The notes under the pieces were generated by a model. It did not search any database. It saw only the letters and a list, made by a program, of their open reading frames with translations, and was not told the origin of the DNA. From positions 42,012 to 106,011 of the forward strand of contig DLGT01000065.1 of assembly GCA_002482845.1 (NCBI GenBank): DNA of 64,000 nucleotides, given 5' to 3'. This DNA is from Saprospiraceae bacterium UBA7687 (GTDB lineage Bacteria > Bacteroidota > Bacteroidia > Chitinophagales > Saprospiraceae). The translations under genes were made by a program, and so were the position numbers. Position 1 is the stretch's first letter. Every line of letters begins with the position of its first letter. Shown one piece after another: positions 43,600-51,393 of the stretch.

Positions 43600-44478
43600 A
43601 TGAAACGATTAGACATTAAATTATTTATTATTATTTTTTTCATCTTGATAATTCCAAACTGGGCAGTTTCATTGAATGGACAAGTTACGTTAACATTGTT
43701 AGAGATTGGGCCTAGCAGTCAAGATGAAAATAAGTGTTATCAAGTAAATTTGTTCAATCACAGTTCAAAAGACTTGACTCTAGCAGGTCAAAATTATAGA
43801 TTGTACTATGATGCCAGCAAAGCTTTTCTAATTGAAAACTCAATATCATCGCTATTACCAAAAGATTATACCAATCTTCATCTTGTCCAACATTTTTTTG
43901 ATGTAGATGCTTCAGGTTTTGGTGCACTACCATATGATGGACATTTAGGATTTATAAATTTGGCTACTGACCTTCTAAATCACACAGACAAAGGTTTAGT
44001 CCTTCCATCGAATGAAACTACCAGCATTTCTATTGCTGAGATGTGTTTTAATGTGGTTGATGATGTGAATCCAACATTTACTTGGGCCCAAGATAATCTC
44101 ACCCATACCTATGCGACTGCATTTGTAGAACTTACTTCAACAGATGGAAAACAAGAAACAAAAATTAATATTGATAATTACAATGTTACACATGCTGGCG
44201 TAACTAGCACCCAAGAAGCAAATGTCTGGTCTGCAAAAATGTTTCCTAACCCATTTCTAAATCAATTGGAAATTACATTTAACAATGCTTTAAACGACGA
44301 TGCAGTTCTGAAGATGTATGACATTTTTGGACAGTTGATTATAACCCAACCATTATCAAAAGGAACGCAGGCAATTAAACTTGAAACCGCCACTGTTTCT
44401 AATGGCGCTTATATCATTGAAATTGAACAAAAGGATGGGTCTAAAAGCATTTTGAAAGCAGTAAAAACTAATAATTAA
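43600..44478 (+). CDS. T9SS cargo with cohesin-like domain and type A sorting domain
   Basis: The 292-residue protein has a signal peptide (IIIFFILIIPNWAVSLNGQ). A beta-sandwich domain of about 170 residues (VTLTLLEIGPSS...CYQVNLFNHSS...LTLAGQNYRLYYDASKAFLI...LGFINLATDL...TSISIAEMCFNVVDD) precedes a T9SS type A C-terminal domain (KMFPNPFLNQLEITFNNALNDDAVLKMYDIFGQLIITQPL...NGAYIIEIEQKDGSKSILKAVK). The AGQNYRLYYDAS core and the later G...I..MCF.V strand resemble the cohesin/CBM-like fold. The neighbour at 49842 has the same domain without the sorting domain. The sorting domain predicts export by T9SS and anchoring or release at the surface. Confidence 0.85.
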   Translation: MKRLDIKLFIIIFFILIIPNWAVSLNGQVTLTLLEIGPSSQDENKCYQVNLFNHSSKDLTLAGQNYRLYYDASKAFLIENSISSLLPKDYTNLHLVQHFFDVDASGFGALPYDGHLGFINLATDLLNHTDKGLVLPSNETTSISIAEMCFNVVDDVNPTFTWAQDNLTHTYATAFVELTSTDGKQETKINIDNYNVTHAGVTSTQEANVWSAKMFPNPFLNQLEITFNNALNDDAVLKMYDIFGQLIITQPLSKGTQAIKLETATVSNGAYIIEIEQKDGSKSILKAVKTNN

Positions 44479-44512
44479 TTAATTACCCAAGCACCAAAAA
44501 ATCGAGATACTT

Positions 44513-47500
44513 ATGAATAGCCATATTTTTACAAATAAAATTTATCAAGGCAGGTTAACAATATTATCACTCCTGATAGTTCATTTATTTATTTCACAAA
44601 GTGTAAATGCGCAAATTGCAAATGCTCCTTGTAACTCCAATTCTCCATGGGTAGATAGTACATATACAAACTTGACCGCTCAAATTAATGATAATGTTGG
44701 GAGTGTCATTCCATTATGTATAGGTGGTGTGACCAATATAGGCAATCTTATAGATGATAATACGGCAAACTTTACCACCATAAATATAACTGGAATAGGC
44801 TGTAATGCTACTATTGGTGTTGTCGATGACACTGCTGTTGATACTTATCCTGCTGGTACTTGGGCAGGTTTTCGTATTGGTACAAGTGGCTTGTTGGGTG
44901 TGGGTGTTTCATCTACAGTGACAGTACAAACTTATAATAATGGTTCTCCTGTGCAGTCCCAAGTGGTTGTATCAAATGTACTAGGATTGGATTCGGATCT
45001 ACTTTTTGCTGATGGTACCGCCAATGTTGGTTTTGTCACTACGTCACCATTCGACGAGGTTAGAATTACTTTTCAAACACTCGTCGGTGTATTGTGGTCG
45101 GCCCAAATTTATCATGCAGTCATTACTAAATATTGTGTAGGACCAACTCCTGCTTGTAATACCATGACTGCTTTGACACAAACTGAATATCCAGCATTTA
45201 TAAGCGATGCTGGTACTACAGGAGTGACGCTTGGGAGTGTGACAAATACTCAGAATGTAGTTGATAATAATCTCAATAATTTTGGTTCAATAACATTGCC
45301 TGTGGGAATTCTATCCACTGGTTTTATTTCTGTAAAAGATCAATTAACGGATTATGTGGATGGAACTTTTGCTGGCTTTGAAGTATCCAATGGAAATTTA
45401 CTTGGGGTTGATTTACTTCAAAATACCACAGTTACGACTTACTTAAATGGGGCAATCCGAGAAACAAAATCAGCAAATGATTTATTGCTAGATGTATCCC
45501 TTTTATCAGGTTCTAATCGTCAGACGGTAGGATTTATCACCACACTTTCATTTGACGAAATCAGATATACGATTAATCAAGTAGTAGGTGTTGATGTTGG
45601 AACAACCCAAGTTTACAGCGCAGTAATAAAGAGTTATTGCGCAGGTCCTGCATTAGAATGTAATACACAAACAGCTTTAACGGAGCCAGATTTCCCTGCT
45701 GCTATTGATGGTGGTTTGACAGGTATTTCAGGAGCATTATGTGTAGGTTGTTCAGTAACTAACGTAGGTAATGTCGTAGATACTTCTGCAAGCAATTTTG
45801 GCAGTATCAACTTGACAGTTGGCTTAGCAGTGAGTGGCTCTATAGCAGTAAAAGATGTGATTACAACTTATCCTGCAGGAACCTTTGCAGGGTTTGATAT
45901 AGAGAATCCTGTTTTAGTAGGTGTGAATGTTTTGAATGGACTTACAGTGCAGACATATCTTGAAGGAGTCTTGGTAGAAACATCAAATGCTGGTACTTTG
46001 GTGTCAGTGGGTTCGGGTTTGTTGACTGGTTCAGGACGTCAAATCGTTGGATTTGTTGCTACTCAGCCATTTAATACCGTACGACTGACTGTATCTCAAG
46101 GATTGGCTTTAAATCTTGGCACTACAGAAGTGTACAAAGCAGTATTAGAGCAATTTTGTGCAGGACCAGATCCATTGTGTAATGTAGTGACAAGTCTAGT
46201 GAAACCTACTTATCCAGTTTTTATTAACAATACAAACACTGGTATTGATGGAATCTTGTGTGTTGGCTGTGCTATCAATGATGTTGCCAATGTCATTAAT
46301 GATGACACTGAAGACTTTGCAACCATTGTATTGACAGCAGGAGTTGGCGTAAGTGGAAGCATAAGCGTTAAAGACGGCATTTCAGATTATGGTGCAGGTG
46401 CGTTTGCTGGATTTGAAATAGAAAATACATCTCTTTTATATGTCAATTTATTGAATGGAATTACCATTAGAACATATTTGAATAGTACACTTCAAGAAAC
46501 CAAAACTGGAGTAAATAACATACTTACAGTGGAGAGTTCTATATTTCCAGATGATGGTAAAAAAACAGTAGGTTTTGTTACGACTTTGGCTTTTGATGAA
46601 GTAAGAATTTCTGTTGAAAATATTGTAGGTGTCAATACAGGAGAAACCAAAGTATTTAGATCTGTTATTAAAAATTTATGTGCAGTTGATTTGGAATGTG
46701 ATGAAACGTATTTCCTATCAGAACCAACTTTCCCAGTGATTATCAATAGTGATCAAACAGGAATATTTGGTGTGGCTTGTGTCGCTTGTTCTGTCAATAA
46801 TTCACCAAACGTCATTTCAGAAGTTCAAACTGATTTTGCAACAATTACGGTTGTGGCGGGTGTATTAGCAACTGGTGACATTTCTGTTCAAGATCCCCTT
46901 TCTACCTATCCGGCAGGAAGTACAGCTGGTTTTGTTATTGAAGATACAAATACATTAATACAAGCAGATTTATTTAGTTCAATTAATATTTGTACCTATT
47001 TAGATGGTGTAGAACAAGAATGCCAAACAGCTGGCAATCTTATTGAATTATCATTAATAGGCATTTGGATTAATCCGGGCCCAGGCATATATAATGTAGG
47101 TTTTGTTACATCACTTCCATTTGATGAAGTCAAAATTTCAGTTGGTTCTCTAGCAAGTGTGATTAATGTAATAAGAGTTTATTCAGCATTTGTGGATACC
47201 AGAGGTGCTAATGATGACGGTTTTGATTGTTGTCCAACAATTGCACCTACATTAAGTGCATCAGTAGTAAATACAAATTGCCCTTCTAATACTTTTGATT
47301 TAACATCGCTAGAAACAAGTATAGCACCAGGAACATCAACATTAGTTTGGTTTACAAATGATGCACATACTGGTTTGGCTTATGCGACACCAACTGCTGC
47401 TGTAGAAGGTACTTATTATGCTTTTTATTATAATGCAAATAATGATTGTTACAGTCCATCAAGTGACTCTGTAGTTGTTAATGGTTCATTCTGTGATACA

Positions 47501-49738
47501 GATGGCGATGGCGACCCAGATAATACAGATCCAGATCCAATCGATCCATGTGTGTATGGTCCAGGTCAAGTATTGGCCAATGCGACAATGTTATGGCGTA
47601 ATTCAGATTGCGACGGCGATGGTGTGACCAATTGGAATGAAGTAGCAGGTATCGATGGTGATCCATTGACTACAGGTGATAATACAGATCCATTGGACCC
47701 ATGTAGTCTCAATCTTGTACAAGTGACTTTGGTAGCAACAAGTACGGGAGATTGTGATGGTGATGGTGTGACAAATGCTGACGAAATCAATGGTTTGGAT
47801 AGAAATCCATTAACACCAGACGACAATACCGATCCACTTGATCCGTGTGATTATAATGAAGCAGACCAGGTATTTGCAAATACAACCCTTGTTTGGAGAG
47901 CAATAGACTGCGATGGTGATGGCAATCCCAATGGAACAGATCCAAATCCATTAGTAGCTACGGCTTTAAATGATGTTTTGTTGGCACCATTTGGTACGAC
48001 AAGCATTGTAAATGTATTAGCCAATGATGATTATTTACCAGGTGCGAATACTAGTTTGACAGCAGTAGGAGGCACTTATGCTGGAGCAGCTTTATTAGAT
48101 CCATTGACAGGGGAATTGAGTTATGTTCCTGCAATTATGGAACCAGGCACAGTGGTGACTTTGATCTATCAAGTATGTAATTTAGATACGATTCCAAATG
48201 TTTGTTCAAATGCTACGGTGACGATTACCGTACCACCAGCAGGAGATACAGATGGCGATGGCGACCCAGACAATACAGACCCTGATCCAATCGATCCATG
48301 TGTGTATGGTCCAGGTCAAGTATTGGCCAATGCGACGATGCTATGGCGTAATTCGGACTGCGATGGCGATGGTGTGACCAATTGGAATGAAGTAGCAGGT
48401 ATCGATGGTGATCCATTGACTACAGGAGATAATACAGATCCATTGGACCCTTGTAGTCTCAACCTTGTTCAAGTAACTTTGGTAGCTACAAGTACAGGAG
48501 ATTGTGATGGTGATGGTGTGACAAATGCTGACGAAATCAATGGTTTAGATAGAGATCCATTAACAAAAGGCGACAATACCGATCCACTTGATCCGTGTGA
48601 TTATAATGAAGCAGACCAGGTATTTGCAAATACAACCCTTGCTTGGAGAGCAATAGACTGCGATGGTGATGGCAATCCGAATGGAACAGATCCAAATCCA
48701 CTAGTAGCTACGGCTTTAAATGATGTTTTGTTGGCACCATTTGGTACGACAAGCATAGTAAATGTTCTTGCTAATGATGATTATTTACCAGGTGTGAATA
48801 CTAGTTTGACAGCAGTAGGAGGCACTTATGCTGGAGCAGCTTTATTAGATCCTTTGACAGGAGAATTGAGTTATGTTCCAGCGATCACTGAACCAGGCAC
48901 AGTGGTGACTTTAATATACCAAGTATGTAATTTAGATACGATTCCAAATGTTTGTTCTAATGCTACGGTGACGATTACCGTACCTGAATCATGTGTTGAG
49001 ATTTCTACCAAGGTATTATTAGAAGGGCCATACAATAGTTTTTCAGGTCTGATGTCCACCACATTGAATAATCTAAGGTATTTGCCAGGCCAAGATCCAG
49101 TAACGTTTTTTGGTCAGGAGACACCTGCAGGACAGCCATATAATGTTGCACCTTGGAATTATAATGGAACAGAAGGAGATGCTTTTGATTACAATCTTAC
49201 GGGAACACCGAATGCAGATTATCCTACGAATACCACAGATTGGGTTTTAGTCAGTTTAAGGACAGAAATTAATAGTAATACCACTGTTTGTACTAAAGCT
49301 GCATTAGTCTTTAGTAATGGAACGGTTCAGATTCCTTCAGGATTTGACTGTTGTGATCTTAATATCAATGAGACCTATTATGTAGTTATAGAACACAGAA
49401 ATCACTTGATTGTCATGTCACATGTCAAAGTGCCAGTTGTAAATGGTGTCATTTCTTACGATTTTACAAACCAGGATTCTTATGAGACTTTGCTCGGTTT
49501 TGGACAAAAAAATGTAGGTGGAAAATGGGTGATGTACGCTGGAAATGGTCAACAAGTAAATTCTTCATCGGCGGATACAGATATCAATGTTAATGACAAA
49601 GATCTTTGGCTCAACCAAAATGGTCAAAACAGTAGCTATTTTCTCAATGATTTGGATTTGAATGGAGATGTTAATGTTCAAGATAAAAATGTATGGTTGT
49701 TAAATAATGGTAAGTTTTCGGATGTACCAAGAAATTAG
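44513..49738 (+). CDS. Giant repeat surface protein with TSP3-like calcium repeats and dockerin-like C-terminus
   Basis: The 1741-residue protein has a signal peptide ending VNAQ. Five repeats of about 170-178 residues begin with C-N/D at residues 40, 215, 383, 556 and 729, each holding (Y)PAGTFAGF, VGFVTT..FDEVRI and a closing C. One Ig-like unit follows (~905-994). Two nearly identical 250-residue units then combine Asp-rich thrombospondin-3-like repeats (DTDGDGDPDNTDPDPIDPC, DCDGDGVTNWNE) with a cadherin-like domain (VLANDDYLPG...TGELSYVPAI). The last part (about 1500-1741) carries LLEGPYNSFSGLMS, DWVLVSLRTE and YYVVIEHRNHLIVMS, and ends with two EF-hand-like loops, the second DLDLNGDVNVQD, as in dockerins. 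No T9SS sorting domain is present. It probably acts in adhesion or as a scaffold partner. Confidence 0.85.
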   Translation: MNSHIFTNKIYQGRLTILSLLIVHLFISQSVNAQIANAPCNSNSPWVDSTYTNLTAQINDNVGSVIPLCIGGVTNIGNLIDDNTANFTTINITGIGCNATIGVVDDTAVDTYPAGTWAGFRIGTSGLLGVGVSSTVTVQTYNNGSPVQSQVVVSNVLGLDSDLLFADGTANVGFVTTSPFDEVRITFQTLVGVLWSAQIYHAVITKYCVGPTPACNTMTALTQTEYPAFISDAGTTGVTLGSVTNTQNVVDNNLNNFGSITLPVGILSTGFISVKDQLTDYVDGTFAGFEVSNGNLLGVDLLQNTTVTTYLNGAIRETKSANDLLLDVSLLSGSNRQTVGFITTLSFDEIRYTINQVVGVDVGTTQVYSAVIKSYCAGPALECNTQTALTEPDFPAAIDGGLTGISGALCVGCSVTNVGNVVDTSASNFGSINLTVGLAVSGSIAVKDVITTYPAGTFAGFDIENPVLVGVNVLNGLTVQTYLEGVLVETSNAGTLVSVGSGLLTGSGRQIVGFVATQPFNTVRLTVSQGLALNLGTTEVYKAVLEQFCAGPDPLCNVVTSLVKPTYPVFINNTNTGIDGILCVGCAINDVANVINDDTEDFATIVLTAGVGVSGSISVKDGISDYGAGAFAGFEIENTSLLYVNLLNGITIRTYLNSTLQETKTGVNNILTVESSIFPDDGKKTVGFVTTLAFDEVRISVENIVGVNTGETKVFRSVIKNLCAVDLECDETYFLSEPTFPVIINSDQTGIFGVACVACSVNNSPNVISEVQTDFATITVVAGVLATGDISVQDPLSTYPAGSTAGFVIEDTNTLIQADLFSSINICTYLDGVEQECQTAGNLIELSLIGIWINPGPGIYNVGFVTSLPFDEVKISVGSLASVINVIRVYSAFVDTRGANDDGFDCCPTIAPTLSASVVNTNCPSNTFDLTSLETSIAPGTSTLVWFTNDAHTGLAYATPTAAVEGTYYAFYYNANNDCYSPSSDSVVVNGSFCDTDGDGDPDNTDPDPIDPCVYGPGQVLANATMLWRNSDCDGDGVTNWNEVAGIDGDPLTTGDNTDPLDPCSLNLVQVTLVATSTGDCDGDGVTNADEINGLDRNPLTPDDNTDPLDPCDYNEADQVFANTTLVWRAIDCDGDGNPNGTDPNPLVATALNDVLLAPFGTTSIVNVLANDDYLPGANTSLTAVGGTYAGAALLDPLTGELSYVPAIMEPGTVVTLIYQVCNLDTIPNVCSNATVTITVPPAGDTDGDGDPDNTDPDPIDPCVYGPGQVLANATMLWRNSDCDGDGVTNWNEVAGIDGDPLTTGDNTDPLDPCSLNLVQVTLVATSTGDCDGDGVTNADEINGLDRDPLTKGDNTDPLDPCDYNEADQVFANTTLAWRAIDCDGDGNPNGTDPNPLVATALNDVLLAPFGTTSIVNVLANDDYLPGVNTSLTAVGGTYAGAALLDPLTGELSYVPAITEPGTVVTLIYQVCNLDTIPNVCSNATVTITVPESCVEISTKVLLEGPYNSFSGLMSTTLNNLRYLPGQDPVTFFGQETPAGQPYNVAPWNYNGTEGDAFDYNLTGTPNADYPTNTTDWVLVSLRTEINSNTTVCTKAALVFSNGTVQIPSGFDCCDLNINETYYVVIEHRNHLIVMSHVKVPVVNGVISYDFTNQDSYETLLGFGQKNVGGKWVMYAGNGQQVNSSSADTDINVNDKDLWLNQNGQNSSYFLNDLDLNGDVNVQDKNVWLLNNGKFSDVPRN
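44630..47228 (+). repeat. Five tandem protein-level repeats of about 170 residues
   Basis: Units start at 44630, 45155, 45659, 46178 and 46697. They are clearly homologous as protein but diverged as DNA, so this is an old duplication. Each starts with a Cys after a Y/F/L-C-(A/V)-G linker and shares the AG.FAGF and VGFVTT.PFDEVR cores. Confidence 0.85.
47495..48985 (+). repeat. Tandem 750-bp DNA duplication
   Basis: The segment starting at 47495 is repeated from 48245 with a fixed period of 750 bp (250 codons). Only scattered base differences are seen over about 740 bp, ending at the shared GATTACCGTACC. It keeps the reading frame, so this is a recent in-frame duplication able to expand or contract by recombination. 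Confidence 0.93.
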
Positions 49739-49841
49739 CGCAATATTTAATGGCTTTTTAGTAACCTATCAATGAAAATTTGGCAGGTTCTAAGAAGCAA
49801 AATAACTTAGCTTTATTTTCAAAACTCTTAAATTTTATTTT

Positions 49842-50843
49842 ATGAAGCGTCTATTTTTTACCATATTTTTGGCCTTCACTTTTGGTACTTTGGGTGCACA
49901 AAACTATGATATTCGATTAAATCTGGAAAGCGTAGATTGTGCAACTAATCAAGTATGTTATGATGTACAATTGAGAAGAAATGGTGGTGTCAATTTCGGT
50001 TTGGCAGGTCAGAATTATCGAATATTTTATGATGCATCTTTGGCATCATATATTTCTGGAACATCTTCATTACCTGGTTCTTATGGTGCTTTTTCTTTGG
50101 TACAAGATATGCAAGATGTAGATGCGAGTAGCATTAATGGACCGTTGGATTTTGAAGCAACTTTAGGGTTTTTAAATTATGCGATTGATCTTAATGATAT
50201 TCAGAATGGTGGTGTTTTTTTGCCAGTAGATGGTACTTGGATGACTACTTCAAATATTTGCTTTAATGTAGAAGAATCAGTTTTTAATGATCAGAATGCT
50301 TGTTTGCAAGTCGTATTTGGCAGGGTAGGTTTGACAGATTTATACAGTACAGCATTTGTGGAAGTTTCAAGATGGATTAGTGCAAATAATACCACCAACA
50401 GTTTAGGAATTTTATACGATGATCTTAATACTTCAGATGGTGAATCAGCATGTCTTAACACATCCTGTGGTGCGCTTACCGTATCCGTAAATGATAAAGC
50501 TGTTTTCGAAAATGTGGTAAATGCCGCAGTAGATGTATGTTTGTCAGCTATTACTTCAGAAAATTCATCAGTCATTTTTAATACTTCCAATGGTACAGCC
50601 ATTGCGGGGCAAGATTATGTAGCTGTAGTCAATCTAACTGTAAATATTCCAGCAGGCCAGATGTGTACAGAAGTATTGATTCCTATTATTGATGATGGCG
50701 TTTATGAAGGGTCTGAAACTTTTAATGTAACATTGACAAACCCATCTTCAAATATGACTATCAACAGAGCATTAGGTGTAGTAACGATATATGATAATGA
50801 AGGTCCTTGTAATGCAAGTGCGCCAATTATTTCAGGAAATTGA
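49842..50843 (+). CDS. Secreted protein with cohesin-like domain and Calx-beta domain
   Basis: The 333-residue protein has a signal peptide (LFFTIFLAFTFGTLGAQ). Its N-terminal domain is paralogous to that of the 43600 protein (VCYDVQLRRNGGVNFGLAGQNYRIFYDASLASYISG, then ATLGFLNYAIDL and ICFNVEES). A Calx-beta domain follows at about 205-320 (LTVSVNDKAVFENVVNAAVDVCLSAITSENSSVIFNTSNGTAIAGQDYVAV...IPIIDDGVYEGSETFNVTLTNPSSNMTINRALGVVTIYDNE), which normally binds calcium. It ends PCNASAPIISGN with no T9SS sorting domain. It lies 103 bp after the giant gene. Confidence 0.83.
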   Translation: MKRLFFTIFLAFTFGTLGAQNYDIRLNLESVDCATNQVCYDVQLRRNGGVNFGLAGQNYRIFYDASLASYISGTSSLPGSYGAFSLVQDMQDVDASSINGPLDFEATLGFLNYAIDLNDIQNGGVFLPVDGTWMTTSNICFNVEESVFNDQNACLQVVFGRVGLTDLYSTAFVEVSRWISANNTTNSLGILYDDLNTSDGESACLNTSCGALTVSVNDKAVFENVVNAAVDVCLSAITSENSSVIFNTSNGTAIAGQDYVAVVNLTVNIPAGQMCTEVLIPIIDDGVYEGSETFNVTLTNPSSNMTINRALGVVTIYDNEGPCNASAPIISGN

Positions 50844-51393
50844 TCAATTTTTATAAAGTAATATAATCAACATTTCAAAAAGTCAATGGATGTATCCCCA
50901 ATTATCTGTGTTGTTTCCAATTGATGAAGGTGCAATAATTCAATGTTACAATCAGACTTTTGGGGTGCATCATTAATCTCACGGTGTATTCTGGTCTTGC
51001 AGCTGCTATTTTTCAATGGATGCTGAATAGCAAGTCAGGCTTATTATAGGTAGATGTTACAATTTATATGACAAGTTGTAAAATCGGAATACACCATTTT
51101 TTATGCCTAAAATATAGTGAATATCATAGTTGTTTGAAAGATATTTGTTATTGCTCAAAAGTGTTGGTTTTATAGATTAGGTTTGTTTTATACGCGTTTA
51201 ATAATCAATGTTTTTTCTAGAAATTTTAATTGATATTATTTATTGTATTCTAATAATCTCAATATAAGTCAGACTCAATTTAATTTTCGGACAAATACTT
51301 ACACAGAGCCTTATAGTTTTAGCGGTTGATTGTGGGTGTTTACGAATGGTTTATTTAATTGAATTTTAATAATCAATTCAAAATCATAGTATT
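50844..51393. other. 550-bp gene-free region
   Basis: No frame, tRNA or strong hairpin is visible, and I find no remnant of a sorting domain for the preceding gene. It presumably carries the promoter of the 51394 gene. Confidence 0.4.

Noticed and set aside
47478..48416. His/Leu-rich minus-strand frames in the Asp-rich repeats of the giant gene
   Set aside because: They are antisense shadows of the repeated GAT/GAC codons and appear in each repeat copy at the same place.
50844..51393. Possible lost 3' part (sorting domain) of the 49842 gene by frameshift
   Set aside because: I looked for PNP-type and NGIYYIK-type sorting-domain words downstream in the other frames and found none, so the gene is taken as intact.
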